NCBI GenBank assembly: GCA_038881895.1
Contig: JAVZOV010000001.1
Coordinates: 62,001 to 126,000, forward strand
Direction of reading: 5' to 3'
Source of the DNA: Thermoprotei archaeon
GTDB taxonomy: Archaea > Thermoproteota > Thermoprotei > Gearchaeales > WAQG01
Length of the DNA stretch: 64,000 nucleotides
The notes beneath the pieces were generated by a model. It did no database searches. It had not been told where the DNA came from and saw only the letters and a program-made list of their open reading frames with translations. Below, one piece after another: positions 28,924 through 37,393 of the stretch (its first letter is position 1; each line of letters starts with the position of its first letter). Position numbers and translations under genes: made by a program.

Positions 28924-29601
28924 TTAGTTTTTTATATGACTTCCAATTTTAGAGAGATTGTCAATAATATTTTTTGCTCTTTCTATAGCGTTAATAATGT
29001 ACCATTCTTTTTTAAAACTTTCTATCCTTTTAATGAATATAATAATTTCTTCATACATTTTTGTTAGTTGCATAGCTTTAACATTGTCATTTATAGGTTT
29101 TTCAGCTTGAAGTTTCACATTTCCTTCCATGAATCCTTCTGGAAAATACCAATTTTTAAACCATGAAAAACCTAAAGCGAATAACTTGTATCCAAGACGA
29201 GAAACAGCAGGAGGAAAATCCAAATCAAGTTGCTTTTTAGTTTCTATATCACTGTAGTATTCCACATAAATGCTTTCACCGTTTTCTAACATGTGTGAAA
29301 AAGTTAAAAGCATAGTATTTTCAAGATTAGAGTTAAAATAAACGATTTTTTCATTATTAATTTTTGGCTCATTGTTGATGTTGAAAACTTCTATCCACGG
29401 TCGATAGTAAGGTTTTCGTCCATGAAAGACTTTTACTGATAAAAGGAATGCTTCTTGATCGTGTTTCTTTAAATAAAAATCAAGATTCATCTCCTCAGAA
29501 AACCTGCCCTTAGTAATGTTTTTAGCATAAATGCAAAAATCATTGATATAGACACCATTGATTATCTTTAGAACGGCATCCTTTAAGATAATTCTCACCA
29601 T
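28924..29601 (-). CDS. DUF1122-like archaeal protein
   Basis: 225 aa, soluble. The segment P-P-A-V-S-R-L-G-Y-K-L-F followed by W-F-K-N-W-Y-F-P-E-G-F-M-E-G matches what I recall of the archaeal DUF1122 family. No catalytic motif is obvious and the function is unknown. Between trkH and feoB but separated from both by clear gaps. Confidence 0.6.
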   Translation of the reverse strand: MVRIILKDAVLKIINGVYINDFCIYAKNITKGRFSEEMNLDFYLKKHDQEAFLLSVKVFHGRKPYYRPWIEVFNINNEPKINNEKIVYFNSNLENTMLLTFSHMLENGESIYVEYYSDIETKKQLDLDFPPAVSRLGYKLFALGFSWFKNWYFPEGFMEGNVKLQAEKPINDNVKAMQLTKMYEEIIIFIKRIESFKKEWYIINAIERAKNIIDNLSKIGSHIKN

Positions 29602-29678
29602 TTTTTAATACTCAGTGAATAATAAATTTCTTTTTAATCGTGAATCGAAAACATGTAAGAATTATGTTAACTTTTGTT

Positions 29679-31772
29679 TCAGAGAAAAGTTATGAGCGCA
29701 TAAATAAAATATGCGGATAGGAGTGCTATAGAGAGTTGCATTGTTAAATTTATCAAAACAAATTTTAGACTTTTTGTTTCTGAATAGATTGCTGATAGTG
29801 TTGCAATACATGGTGTGTAAAGCATTATGAATGTAAGTATTGAAAGTGCTTGAGGTATTGTTAAATTTAATGCTTTAACTGCTTCTAAGGGATTTTCAGT
29901 AGTAAAAGCGATAGCTAACGTCTCTATTACAATTTCTTTTGCCATGATTCCTGCCAGGAGTGCTAGACCTATTTCCCAGCTATTAATTCCGACTGGGTTA
30001 AAGAATTTAGTTATCACATTCCCAATCATATATCCAAATGATTTCTCTGGGGTTTGCGTGTAGCCATTTAATCCCACATGCATTGCCATCCAAATTACTA
30101 TGCTTGCTGGGAGGATTATTTTCCATGTCTTTGTTATAAAATGTTTACTTCTTTCCCAAGATGTCCACGAAATGACTCTCAGACTAGGAATGTGATATGG
30201 TGGCAATTCTAGTATAAGCTCCTGGTCTTGACCTTTAAAAGCTCCCATATTAGAGAGTACTTTTGAGGAGAGTAAAAACATTGCGATAGATAATCCGTAA
30301 AGAAGTAGAACAGTTCCTGTTTGAATGATAGGTGATATGAAAAATGCTGAGAGAAGGAACATCATTACTATTAATCTAGCTTGACAAATGATGAATGGCA
30401 GTGTTAAAATTACTTTGTATCGTTCTTTGTCGTCTTCTAAAATTCTAGTCGCTAATACTCCTGGGACGTTGCAAGCAAGACCTATTCCTAATGGAAAGAA
30501 CGATTTACCAGTAAGTCCAGCAAATCGTGTAACTTTATTAAAAATCACAGCCATTCTAGCCATAAACCCACTATCTTCTATAGAAGACATGGCTACGTTC
30601 ACTATGAATATTAATGGCAAAAAGCTTAGCACTGTACTTATACCAGATATTATACCGTTAACTGTTAAATCAGTAAGCCATGCAGGAGCATTAGCGTCTT
30701 CCATAAGAATTTGGACTATGTTAGAAACTATTGAAAATGCTGTGGAAATTATTCCTCCAAGACTGTAATTTTCTATTAAGTTAGCTAATTCTGATAAACC
30801 AAAACTTCTGAAGATCAGATTTAGAGGAAAACCAGTATTTATCGTGAACGATATAAAGAGTGCTGCCAACATAATAGATAATGATATGACTGCGCCGATA
30901 GCCCAATTATTTAATATCACCTTATCAATTTTTTCTTCAAAACTTTTTTCTGCAACGTTTACTTTAGTGATAACATCTTGCATAAGTTCTTCGACAACCT
31001 TATAACGAGACATTGCAATTAACTCCTCAGGTTGGAAGCCATATTTTTCTCTGATTTCGTTCCTGATTTTTACAACTTCTTCTTTTTCTTCTTTGCCTAG
31101 TATTTCAAGCAAATAATTATCACCTTCGAGAATACGAACAGCTAATCCTCTATTTTTAACAATTTTCTGAGCACGTTCTATGTACTCCTCAAGCGACCCA
31201 TAATTTATCCTTAAGGTATACTCATCTTTACCTTTTTTCTCAATAATATCCATAACTCTGTCCATAAGTGGTCCAATACCAATCTTTTTTAATGCGCTTA
31301 TAGTAACAATGGGGGCGCCCAGTTTTGCCTCAAGTTTAGCAACATTTATATGGATACCCCTCTTTTCAGCAACATCAAATTTATTTATAGCAACGACCAC
31401 CTTACTTGTTAGTTCAAGAATCTGTAGGACGAAATACAGAGATCTATAAAGGGACTCAGCATTAACCAATAGTATTATTGCATCAAACTTCTTTTCCAAT
31501 ATGAATTCTTTCGTTAATGTCTCCTCCTTACTCAATGTATGAAGACTTTGGATGCCCGGTAAATCTATTATACTCAACTTCTTTCCATGATGTTCAATGT
31601 TTCCTGAAAATATTTCAACAGTCTTTCCAGGCCAGTTGGCAACATACCCCCTTGCATTAGTCAATGTATTGAATAATGTTGTCTTGCCCGCGTTGGGTTG
31701 CGCAACCAAGCCTACAACGTAACCTCCATTATCATTCAAAGAATTAAAACTTTTATAATCATGACAGCTCAT
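29679..31772 (-). CDS. feoB: Ferrous iron transporter FeoB
   Basis: 697 aa, full length. G-protein domain: G1 at residues 24-34 (P-N-A-G-K-T-T-L-F-N), T-V-E switch region, G3 D-L-P-G-I, G4 N-K-F-D. The membrane part (about 280-697) contains the two Gate regions, including the conserved L-A-C-N-V-P-G and Y-T-P-C-I-A-T cysteine motifs. Imports Fe2+ using GTP. Start overlaps the feoA stop by 4 bp; part of feoC-feoA-feoB. Confidence 0.95.
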   Translation of the reverse strand: MSCHDYKSFNSLNDNGGYVVGLVAQPNAGKTTLFNTLTNARGYVANWPGKTVEIFSGNIEHHGKKLSIIDLPGIQSLHTLSKEETLTKEFILEKKFDAIILLVNAESLYRSLYFVLQILELTSKVVVAINKFDVAEKRGIHINVAKLEAKLGAPIVTISALKKIGIGPLMDRVMDIIEKKGKDEYTLRINYGSLEEYIERAQKIVKNRGLAVRILEGDNYLLEILGKEEKEEVVKIRNEIREKYGFQPEELIAMSRYKVVEELMQDVITKVNVAEKSFEEKIDKVILNNWAIGAVISLSIMLAALFISFTINTGFPLNLIFRSFGLSELANLIENYSLGGIISTAFSIVSNIVQILMEDANAPAWLTDLTVNGIISGISTVLSFLPLIFIVNVAMSSIEDSGFMARMAVIFNKVTRFAGLTGKSFFPLGIGLACNVPGVLATRILEDDKERYKVILTLPFIICQARLIVMMFLLSAFFISPIIQTGTVLLLYGLSIAMFLLSSKVLSNMGAFKGQDQELILELPPYHIPSLRVISWTSWERSKHFITKTWKIILPASIVIWMAMHVGLNGYTQTPEKSFGYMIGNVITKFFNPVGINSWEIGLALLAGIMAKEIVIETLAIAFTTENPLEAVKALNLTIPQALSILTFIMLYTPCIATLSAIYSETKSLKFVLINLTMQLSIALLSAYFIYALITFL

Positions 31773-31990
31773 AACACCTCCTCCACTAATATCTTTTTAG
31801 CCACACCCCTACCTATAACAATAGTAGAATCCCCAAACTTAACAATTATAGGACCCTGATTATTAACGATAAAAAGTTCAATACCTATAGTAAGACCAAT
31901 ACGTAATAACCTCCTAACCAGCCCATGTCCCCCGAGTATTTTTGTAATTTTCACTTTCTTACCCTCCTCAATCTCTGCTAAACTTTTCAT
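31769..31990 (-). CDS. feoA: FeoA-family SH3-like protein
   Basis: 73 aa beta-rich domain: K-I-T-K-I-L-G-G-H-G-L-V-R-R-L-L-R-I-G-L and an ending I-G-R-G-V-A-K-K-I typical of FeoA. It regulates or stabilises FeoB. Overlaps feoC by 23 bp and feoB by 4 bp. Confidence 0.9.
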   Translation of the reverse strand: MKSLAEIEEGKKVKITKILGGHGLVRRLLRIGLTIGIELFIVNNQGPIIVKFGDSTIVIGRGVAKKILVEEVL

Positions 31991-32243
31991 TACTCTTCAC
32001 CTTGTAAAACCTTGTCCCTGAATTAACGAACGGACAGGATTTATTTATTGGACATGTATCACATAACTTTAATGAACAGTTGTTAGATGCGTACTCTAAA
32101 TATCCCAATTCAATAAGTTGTTGCAAGATAAGCTCAATCTTATCAAGTGGTTCATTAAATGCTTTAGAAATTTCTCTCACATTAACATACCCCTTTTTTC
32201 TAACGAAAATAAGCACATCATCATGCAACATGCTCTCACACAT
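31968..32243 (-). CDS. FeoC-like winged-helix protein with four-Cys cluster site
   Basis: 91 aa: an N-terminal winged-helix (V-N-V-R-E-I-S-K-A-F-N ... L-G-Y-L-E-Y), then C-x4-C-x2-C-x5-C (C-S-L-K-L-C-D-T-C-P-I-N-K-S-C), as expected for an Fe-S-binding FeoC. First gene of the iron-uptake operon, so it may sense iron or oxygen and control the operon or FeoB. TATA-like AT-rich sequence lies just upstream (32250-32285). Confidence 0.75.
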   Translation of the reverse strand: MCESMLHDDVLIFVRKKGYVNVREISKAFNEPLDKIELILQQLIELGYLEYASNNCSLKLCDTCPINKSCPFVNSGTRFYKVKSNEKFSRD

Positions 32244-32693
32244 ACGTATTCAAATGAGATATATTTTAAGATATTTATATTCTTTATCACTTAAGTTATA
32301 ATGTAATAACAACAGAGAATAAAATTATTCAAAAGACTCAGTATAATAACTATATAAATATTAAAGAAACAAGTATTTAGATATAGATAAAATATTAATA
32401 AAACTTTACCTAAATCCAATAGAAAATCTTAAGGTTTTAACTTGTCGGATGAATCGTCAATGAGCTTAAATACAAATTATTTTGAACTGTAATGAATATG
32501 CCTCCACGGAAGCAAGACCAACGAGACAGTGACACACCTCTTACCTCTAAGATGGAATGGGATGGTGAAAGTAGAAGCTTCATGAACAGCTAGCTGATGA
32601 GAGTTTTAGAAGCAAGAATCTACTGACTTCAGCTGCAGAGAGTGTTAACAATAAATATAAATTATTGTTAAAGTAATTATTTAGTGAAGAATT
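32244..32693. other. Intergenic region with a decayed family A right end (32613-32650)
   Basis: On the plus strand AAGAATCTACTGACTTCAGC followed by TGCAGAGAGTGTTAA aligns with the family A end GAGAATCTCCCGGCTTTAGC-CGTGGAGAGTGTCAA. The preceding 80 bp (GACACACCTC... GATGGAATGGGATGG) may be the degraded tnpB tail. No gene. Confidence 0.5.
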
Positions 32694-33089
32694 ATGAGCA
32701 TTGAAGGTTTAAAGACCCTTTTTGCATTATTGGAACTTCGACCTGGTGATGTAGTAAAATGTATAATGGGATTGGAAAGTGCTGAGTTAGAAGCATATTA
32801 TATACTATTGAGAGATGGTCCAGCTACTGTTAAAATTATGACCGAAAAATTAAGGAAGAGTAGGCCGGCTGTACAAAAGATTCTTCATGATCTAGTGATT
32901 AAAGGACTTGCAGTTAGAACTGAACGTTTTATCGGTAAGGGAGGATATATGTATGAATATAAAGCTGTTCCACCTGATGTATTGCGCAACACACTTAAGC
33001 AGAGATTAACTCAATGGTATGAAGCTGTTCAAAAGCTTTTAGATAGCATGCCTGAAGATATAATTAAGGAGATCACTAAGAAACAATAA
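32694..33089 (+). CDS. TrmB-like winged-helix transcriptional regulator
   Basis: 131 aa. The central winged helix reads A-E-L-E-A-Y-Y-I-L-L-R-D-G-P-A-T-V ... R-K-S-R-P-A-V-Q-K-I-L-H-D-L, close to the TrmB type, with a helical C-terminus. No ligand domain. It precedes, by about 40 bp, a convergent PadR gene. Target unknown. Confidence 0.7.
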   Translation: MSIEGLKTLFALLELRPGDVVKCIMGLESAELEAYYILLRDGPATVKIMTEKLRKSRPAVQKILHDLVIKGLAVRTERFIGKGGYMYEYKAVPPDVLRNTLKQRLTQWYEAVQKLLDSMPEDIIKEITKKQ

Positions 33090-33127
33090 ATTTTCTCAAA
33101 ATTAATATTGAAAGTCCTTACTCATTA

Positions 33128-33490
33128 CTAAGTATCGAGATTATTCATATTCTTTAGCAGATAATCTATTATTTGTTTTATGGAAGTAATGGATTTTAGC
33201 CTTAATATTAAATATTCCCTACCATCATCAGTTAGTTTGTAAATTTTTCTGGCTGGGCCACTTGTGGTCATCTCCCAAGTATATGTTACTAATCCTCTCA
33301 TTTCTAATCTTCTAAGTAATCCGTATATAAAACCCTCTGGTATTTGGCGACCTAAAATTTTCGATAGATCTTCCTCAAGCTGATAGCCGTGTCTAGGCTT
33401 ATCATACAACATGCGAAGAACTAGTAGTGGTAAAAGGCCGCCTACGGGCATCATCCAGTGATGGAATTTGTGGTGCATGGAGTTTGGCAT
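33128..33490 (-). CDS. PadR-family transcriptional regulator
   Basis: 120 aa. PadR fold: L-L-V-L-R-M-L-Y-D-K-P-R-H-G-Y-Q-L-E-E-D-L and E-G-F-I-Y-G-L-L-R-R-L-E-M-R-G-L, then Y-K-L-T-D-D-G-R-E-Y-L. The N-terminus is His-rich (H-H-K-F-H-H-W), echoing the His/Trp-rich peptide encoded divergently. Together with the operator-like repeat between them this suggests autoregulation of a divergent pair, possibly in response to a metal. Confidence 0.88.
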   Translation of the reverse strand: MPNSMHHKFHHWMMPVGGLLPLLVLRMLYDKPRHGYQLEEDLSKILGRQIPEGFIYGLLRRLEMRGLVTYTWEMTTSGPARKIYKLTDDGREYLILRLKSITSIKQIIDYLLKNMNNLDT

Positions 33491-33529
33491 GTTTTATATA
33501 ATTTTTGGAGTCTAATATTTTTATGTTAG

Positions 33530-33561
33530 GGTATCAAAGATACCTTTATATATTAGATACC
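33530..33561. promoter_or_regulatory. Probable PadR operator over a divergent promoter
   Basis: Inverted repeat GGTATC-AAA-GATACC (33530-33544) followed by TATA box TTTATATA (33545-33552) and a further GATACC half-site (33556-33561). It sits between padR and the small His/Trp-rich gene, at the right distance to control the plus-strand start at 33585. Confidence 0.6.
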
Positions 33562-33584
33562 TGTATAAGTATGTGGCGATAAAA

Positions 33585-33755
33585 ATGTGGTGGCATGGAT
33601 ACTGGCATCATGGCCCGTGGTATTATCACAAACACTATTTAACTGCTGAAGAGGAACTCGAAATTCTTAAGGACTACAAAAAACACTTAGAACTCGAACT
33701 ACAATATATTAACGAGAAAATAGCAGAGCTCGAGAAAGAGCTTAGAAAGCAATAG
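33585..33755 (+). CDS. Small His/Trp/Tyr-rich protein with coiled coil (DUF5320-like)
   Basis: 56 aa from ATG 33585 (GTG 33573 would add four residues). The N-terminal M-W-W-H-G-Y-W-H-H-G-P-W-Y-Y-H-K-H is remarkably rich in His and aromatic residues, followed by a charged coiled coil (E-L-E-I-L-K-D-Y ... E-K-E-L-R-K-Q). Similar small proteins accompany PadR genes in archaea. The TATA box 33 bp upstream supports the ATG start with a very short leader. Metal or haem binding by the His-rich end is possible but unproven. Confidence 0.7.
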   Translation: MWWHGYWHHGPWYYHKHYLTAEEELEILKDYKKHLELELQYINEKIAELEKELRKQ

Positions 33756-33884
33756 AGTGTTATCTTTAAATCATATATTTTTATTTTTTGTATAATAGTT
33801 ATATAATTAAGAGTATGTTAATATGAGTTATTATAATTTTCGATAAATTTAAAACTGTTAGGATTATTATTGACATTGGTAATA

Positions 33885-34136
33885 ATGATTTTGCAATCAG
33901 AAATTTTTCAGTCTGGAAAGCAGGTTTTTGACGTTGTAGTAATTAGAGATCGGTGTAAAGAATGTGGCCTTTGTATAGAATTGTGTCCAACAAAGGTTTT
34001 GGATAGAGAGAATACATATAATGTCTATGGATATCGGCCCACATATTTAAAAGATAGAGCACGTTGTATAGGATGTAAGATTTGTGAAAATATTTGTCCT
34101 GAGTTTGCGATTTTTGTGAGGAGGGTAGGTAAATGA
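33885..34136 (+). CDS. korD: 2-oxoacid:ferredoxin oxidoreductase delta subunit (2x[4Fe-4S])
   Basis: 83 aa from ATG 33885; the frame is open from TTG 33870. Two cluster motifs: C-K-E-C-G-L-C-I-E-L-C-P and C-I-G-C-K-I-C-E-N-I-C-P. It relays electrons from the TPP enzyme to ferredoxin. First of four overlapping genes; its stop overlaps the korA start (ATGA). Confidence 0.88.
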   Translation: MILQSEIFQSGKQVFDVVVIRDRCKECGLCIELCPTKVLDRENTYNVYGYRPTYLKDRARCIGCKICENICPEFAIFVRRVGK

Positions 34137-35278
34137 TAGATGAAAATAAAGTTCTTTTTACTCACGGTAATCAGGCTGTTGTTGAAGGTGCTTTGGTTGC
34201 AGGTTGCAGGTTTTACGCAGGATACCCGATCACACCATCATCAGAGATAGCAGAGGAGATGTCGAGAAGATTGCCTAGGCTTGGTGGTATTTATGTTCAA
34301 GGTGAGGATGAACTAGCTTCTATAAACATGATTATTGGTGCTTCAATGGCTGGGATGAAATCCATGACAGCTACTTCTGGGCCTGGATACAGTCTTATGC
34401 AAGAAGGGATAGGTCTTGCTGTAGCTACAGAAACTCCAATAGTTATAGTGAATGTCATGAGAGCAGGTCCCAGTACTGGAATTGCCAGTAAGCCTTGGCA
34501 GGGTGATATAATGCAGACTAAATTTGGTTCTCATTCTGATTATGAGATTATTACTCTTTATCCGTGGAGTGTTCAGGAGGCTTTTGATCTCACTATAGAA
34601 GCTTTTAATCTAGCAGAGAAGTACATGACACCTGTTATTTTATTGAGTGATGGTATGTTAGCCAGAATGCGAGAACGCTTGTATGTAAAATCACCTGATG
34701 AAGTTGAAATCATAGAACGCCGAAAGCCTACAGTGCCGCCAGAAGTATACAGACCGTATTCACGTGATGAAAATTTGATTCCAACAATAGCTTCGTTTGG
34801 TGACGGTTATTTCATTATAAGGGATAGTCTATCTCACGACGAACGTGGATATTATCTTGAAAAACCTGAGGTTCAGGCTCTTTATGTTTGGGTTTTAAAT
34901 GAAAAAATTAGGCGGAATACGGATAAAATTCAAAAATGGGATGAAAAGTTTACTGATGATTCAGAGGTTGTTTTTGTGGCTGCAGGTCCCATAGCCAGAA
35001 TTGTTTTATCGATGGTAAGGGAAGCTCGTAAAGAAGGACTGAAGTGGGGTTTCTTTAGACCTATTACTATCTGGCCTTTTCCAGAAAATCAACTTAACAA
35101 GGCTATAAAGCATGCTTCTCATGTGATCGTTGTTGAGATGAGTTATGGAAAATTAATCTACCCTGTGCGTTGGAGTGTTAAAAGTAATGTAGAAATTGGA
35201 CATATACCATGGCTAAGTTATGTTGCCCCCTCACCTAATGATATCAGACAAATAGCTGAAAGGGAGGTGCTAGTTTAA
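34133..35278 (+). CDS. korA: 2-oxoacid:ferredoxin oxidoreductase alpha subunit (KorA-type)
   Basis: 381 aa. Typical features are G-N-Q-A-V-V-E-G-A, A-G-Y-P-I-T-P-S-S-E, Q-G-E-D-E-L-A-S and T-S-G-P-G-Y-S-L-M-Q-E, then V-N-V-M-R-A-G-P-S-T-G. The separate alpha subunit and korDABC order fit 2-oxoglutarate:ferredoxin oxidoreductase, though other 2-oxoacids are possible. Ribosome site GAGGAGGG. Joined to korB by overlap of one base. Confidence 0.9.
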   Translation: MIDENKVLFTHGNQAVVEGALVAGCRFYAGYPITPSSEIAEEMSRRLPRLGGIYVQGEDELASINMIIGASMAGMKSMTATSGPGYSLMQEGIGLAVATETPIVIVNVMRAGPSTGIASKPWQGDIMQTKFGSHSDYEIITLYPWSVQEAFDLTIEAFNLAEKYMTPVILLSDGMLARMRERLYVKSPDEVEIIERRKPTVPPEVYRPYSRDENLIPTIASFGDGYFIIRDSLSHDERGYYLEKPEVQALYVWVLNEKIRRNTDKIQKWDEKFTDDSEVVFVAAGPIARIVLSMVREARKEGLKWGFFRPITIWPFPENQLNKAIKHASHVIVVEMSYGKLIYPVRWSVKSNVEIGHIPWLSYVAPSPNDIRQIAEREVLV

Positions 35279-36120
35279 TGCAAGAAGCAGTGTTGCATCC
35301 ACTTGAACAATACTTAAGAAGTGATAGGCTTCCTCATACTTGGTGTCCTGGTTGTGGAATAGGGACTGTAATGCAAGCATTTTTAAGAGCAGTTGATGAG
35401 CTTAAAATAGATTCTAAAAAAATAGCTGCTATAAGCGGAATAGGTTGCAGTGGTAGAATACCATTGTATCTGAAGTTTGATGGGGCACATGTACTACATG
35501 GCAGAGCAATTCCAGTAGCTCTTGGCATTAAATTAGCAAGACCAGATTTAAAAGTTGTAGTATTTGGAGGTGATGGGGATATAGTATCTATTGGGGGTAA
35601 TCATCTAATACATGCAGCAAGAAGAAATGCGGATATAACTGTCATTATGATTAATAACTTTATTTACGGTTTAACTGGTGGACAAGTTGCACCAACAACA
35701 CCAAAAGAAGTCTTCACTTACACATCGCCTTACAATCCTGATAGCAAACCATTTAACGTTGTACAACTAGTTGCGGCATCTGGAGCAACGTATGTTGCTA
35801 GATGGTCAACAGCATATCCTGTTCTTTTAAAGGAGAGCATTAAAAAAGCATTGTTACATCGCGGTTTTTCATTCATAGAAGTTATTTCACAATGTCCTGA
35901 AATTTTTGGCAGATTAAATGAATTCAAGACACCTTATGATCTTCTTAAGAAAATTAAGGATGTGGGAAGAATTAGAAAAGACATTGGACCTTTTGAAGCT
36001 AAGTATGACTGGAATAGTGAAATTACCCTGGGTGAGTTTGTCAACAGGGATGAGCCAACATATTTAGATCAGTTAAATCAAATTAGGGAAAAAGCAAAAG
36101 GTCAGGGTGATAAGAAATGA
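35278..36120 (+). CDS. korB: 2-oxoacid:ferredoxin oxidoreductase beta subunit (TPP-binding)
   Basis: 280 aa. C-P-G-C-G-I-G near the N-terminus, G-I-G-C-S-G-R-I, and the TPP motif G-G-D-G-D-I ... N-N-F-I-Y-G-L-T-G-G-Q. Holds thiamine diphosphate and the catalytic centre with KorA. Translationally coupled to korA and korC. Confidence 0.92.
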   Translation: MQEAVLHPLEQYLRSDRLPHTWCPGCGIGTVMQAFLRAVDELKIDSKKIAAISGIGCSGRIPLYLKFDGAHVLHGRAIPVALGIKLARPDLKVVVFGGDGDIVSIGGNHLIHAARRNADITVIMINNFIYGLTGGQVAPTTPKEVFTYTSPYNPDSKPFNVVQLVAASGATYVARWSTAYPVLLKESIKKALLHRGFSFIEVISQCPEIFGRLNEFKTPYDLLKKIKDVGRIRKDIGPFEAKYDWNSEITLGEFVNRDEPTYLDQLNQIREKAKGQGDKK

Positions 36121-36662
36121 GGACCGAAATTTTAATTGCTGGAAGAGGAGGACAAGGTATACAGCTAATGGGTTATCTGTTAGGATATGCTTTTACAAAA
36201 TATGGTGAGAAATATGCAGTTCAAACTGAAGAATACGGAGCATCCACGCGAGGTGGAGAATCCTATGCAGAACTGATCGTAAGTGATAGTCAAGATGAAC
36301 TGGAGTATTTTAAAGTTCGCAAAGCCGATATAGCAATATTCATGTTTCAACAGGCATGGGATTCTTTAATAAATAAAATAAATGAAAACACTATAATTAT
36401 TTTTGATAGCACGCTGGTAAAACCTTCAAAAGGTATCAAGTATGGAATAGCTGCAAGTGATATTGCAAGGAATGAATTCAAAATATCCACAGTAGCAAAC
36501 ATGATAATGTTAGGTGCGTTTTCAGCAATAACAAAACTTATTACGCCTGATGTCCTTGAAAAAGTAATAGATTTAGAGGTAAATCCAAGATGGCGTGAAA
36601 TAAATAAAAAAGCATTACGCAAAGGTTATGAAATAAGTTATACTAAAAGTCCTACTCCTTAG
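36117..36662 (+). CDS. korC: 2-oxoacid:ferredoxin oxidoreductase gamma subunit
   Basis: 181 aa. R-G-G-Q-G-I-Q-L-M-G near residues 9-18 and the E-Y-G-A-S-T-R-G-G-E-S loop are standard for the gamma subunit. Last gene of korDABC; overlaps korB by 4 bp. Together the complex oxidatively decarboxylates a 2-oxoacid to an acyl-CoA with ferredoxin reduction, or runs in reverse. Confidence 0.92.
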   Translation: MRTEILIAGRGGQGIQLMGYLLGYAFTKYGEKYAVQTEEYGASTRGGESYAELIVSDSQDELEYFKVRKADIAIFMFQQAWDSLINKINENTIIIFDSTLVKPSKGIKYGIAASDIARNEFKISTVANMIMLGAFSAITKLITPDVLEKVIDLEVNPRWREINKKALRKGYEISYTKSPTP

Positions 36663-36683
36663 GATTAATGAGAACTTTACAAT

Positions 36684-36722
36684 CGAAGGCCTCTTGGTCC
36701 TTCAGGACGGGGAAGACGTCAG
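36684..36722 (+). repeat. TnpB-element right-end fragment, family D
   Basis: GAAGGCCTCTTGGTCCTTCA followed by GGACGGGGAAGACGTC resembles the end at 57722 (GCCTCCCTCTTTAGGGCGGG) and one near 7660. It is GC-rich amid AT-rich intergenic DNA and can fold on itself. No gene in the 289-bp gap between korC and the next gene. Confidence 0.4.
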
Positions 36723-36951
36723 AAAAATAAAACTTTCATGAATGGAAGTTTCTCTACTTAAATTTATGTAATTGTTTCTAGATTAACGTTTTATAAAAAG
36801 TGGAGAAAGATAAGAAAGTCAATGAAACTTTTAGGGAATTCTTGTTCTTTAAAATTGTGAGAAAATCCACTTATTATTCTTCAAATTGAGTACCTCGCAA
36901 GAATGTATCAAGAAAAGTTAAATAAGTCTAATTTTTTATTGAACGTGGTGT

Positions 36952-37362
36952 TTGGAAGTGTGGCAGGTTGTCGCAATATTATCTTTAATTATGTGGGGAC
37001 TTTGGGGTTTTATTTTAAAATTTGTTTCAAAGAATGTAGAATGGCATCAAATATATGTTATAGGAAGTTTAATCACTATAGTAATTTCAAGCCTTACTGC
37101 AATGATTTATAAAGATCGTTTATTAGTAAGTCAAAGAGATGCTTTTATAATCTTAGTCTCAAGTACTGCTGGAGCTTTAGGGTACATATTTTTCATAATG
37201 GCTCTTAAGGATGGAAAAGCATCAATTGTTGTTCCGTTAACGGCGCTATATCCTGCCATCGCTGTAGTACTTTCATATATTATATTGCATGAAGAGATAA
37301 CACCATTGCAGTTGATAGGCATTATATTAGGAATCATTGCTGCAGTTTTGTTGTCTACATGA
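36952..37362 (+). CDS. Single-domain EamA/DMT-type transporter
   Basis: 136 aa, five hydrophobic segments, one EamA repeat rather than the usual two. Typical endings: G-K-A-S-I-V-V-P-L-T-A-L-Y-P-A and the E-E-I-T-P-L-Q-L-I-G-I-I-L-G motif. It should act as a dimer, as small DMT proteins do. Starts at TTG 36952. Substrate unknown. Confidence 0.8.
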   Translation: MEVWQVVAILSLIMWGLWGFILKFVSKNVEWHQIYVIGSLITIVISSLTAMIYKDRLLVSQRDAFIILVSSTAGALGYIFFIMALKDGKASIVVPLTALYPAIAVVLSYIILHEEITPLQLIGIILGIIAAVLLST

Positions 37363-37393
37363 TTTTAAAATGGTTTAAAATAGTGAAGTACGA

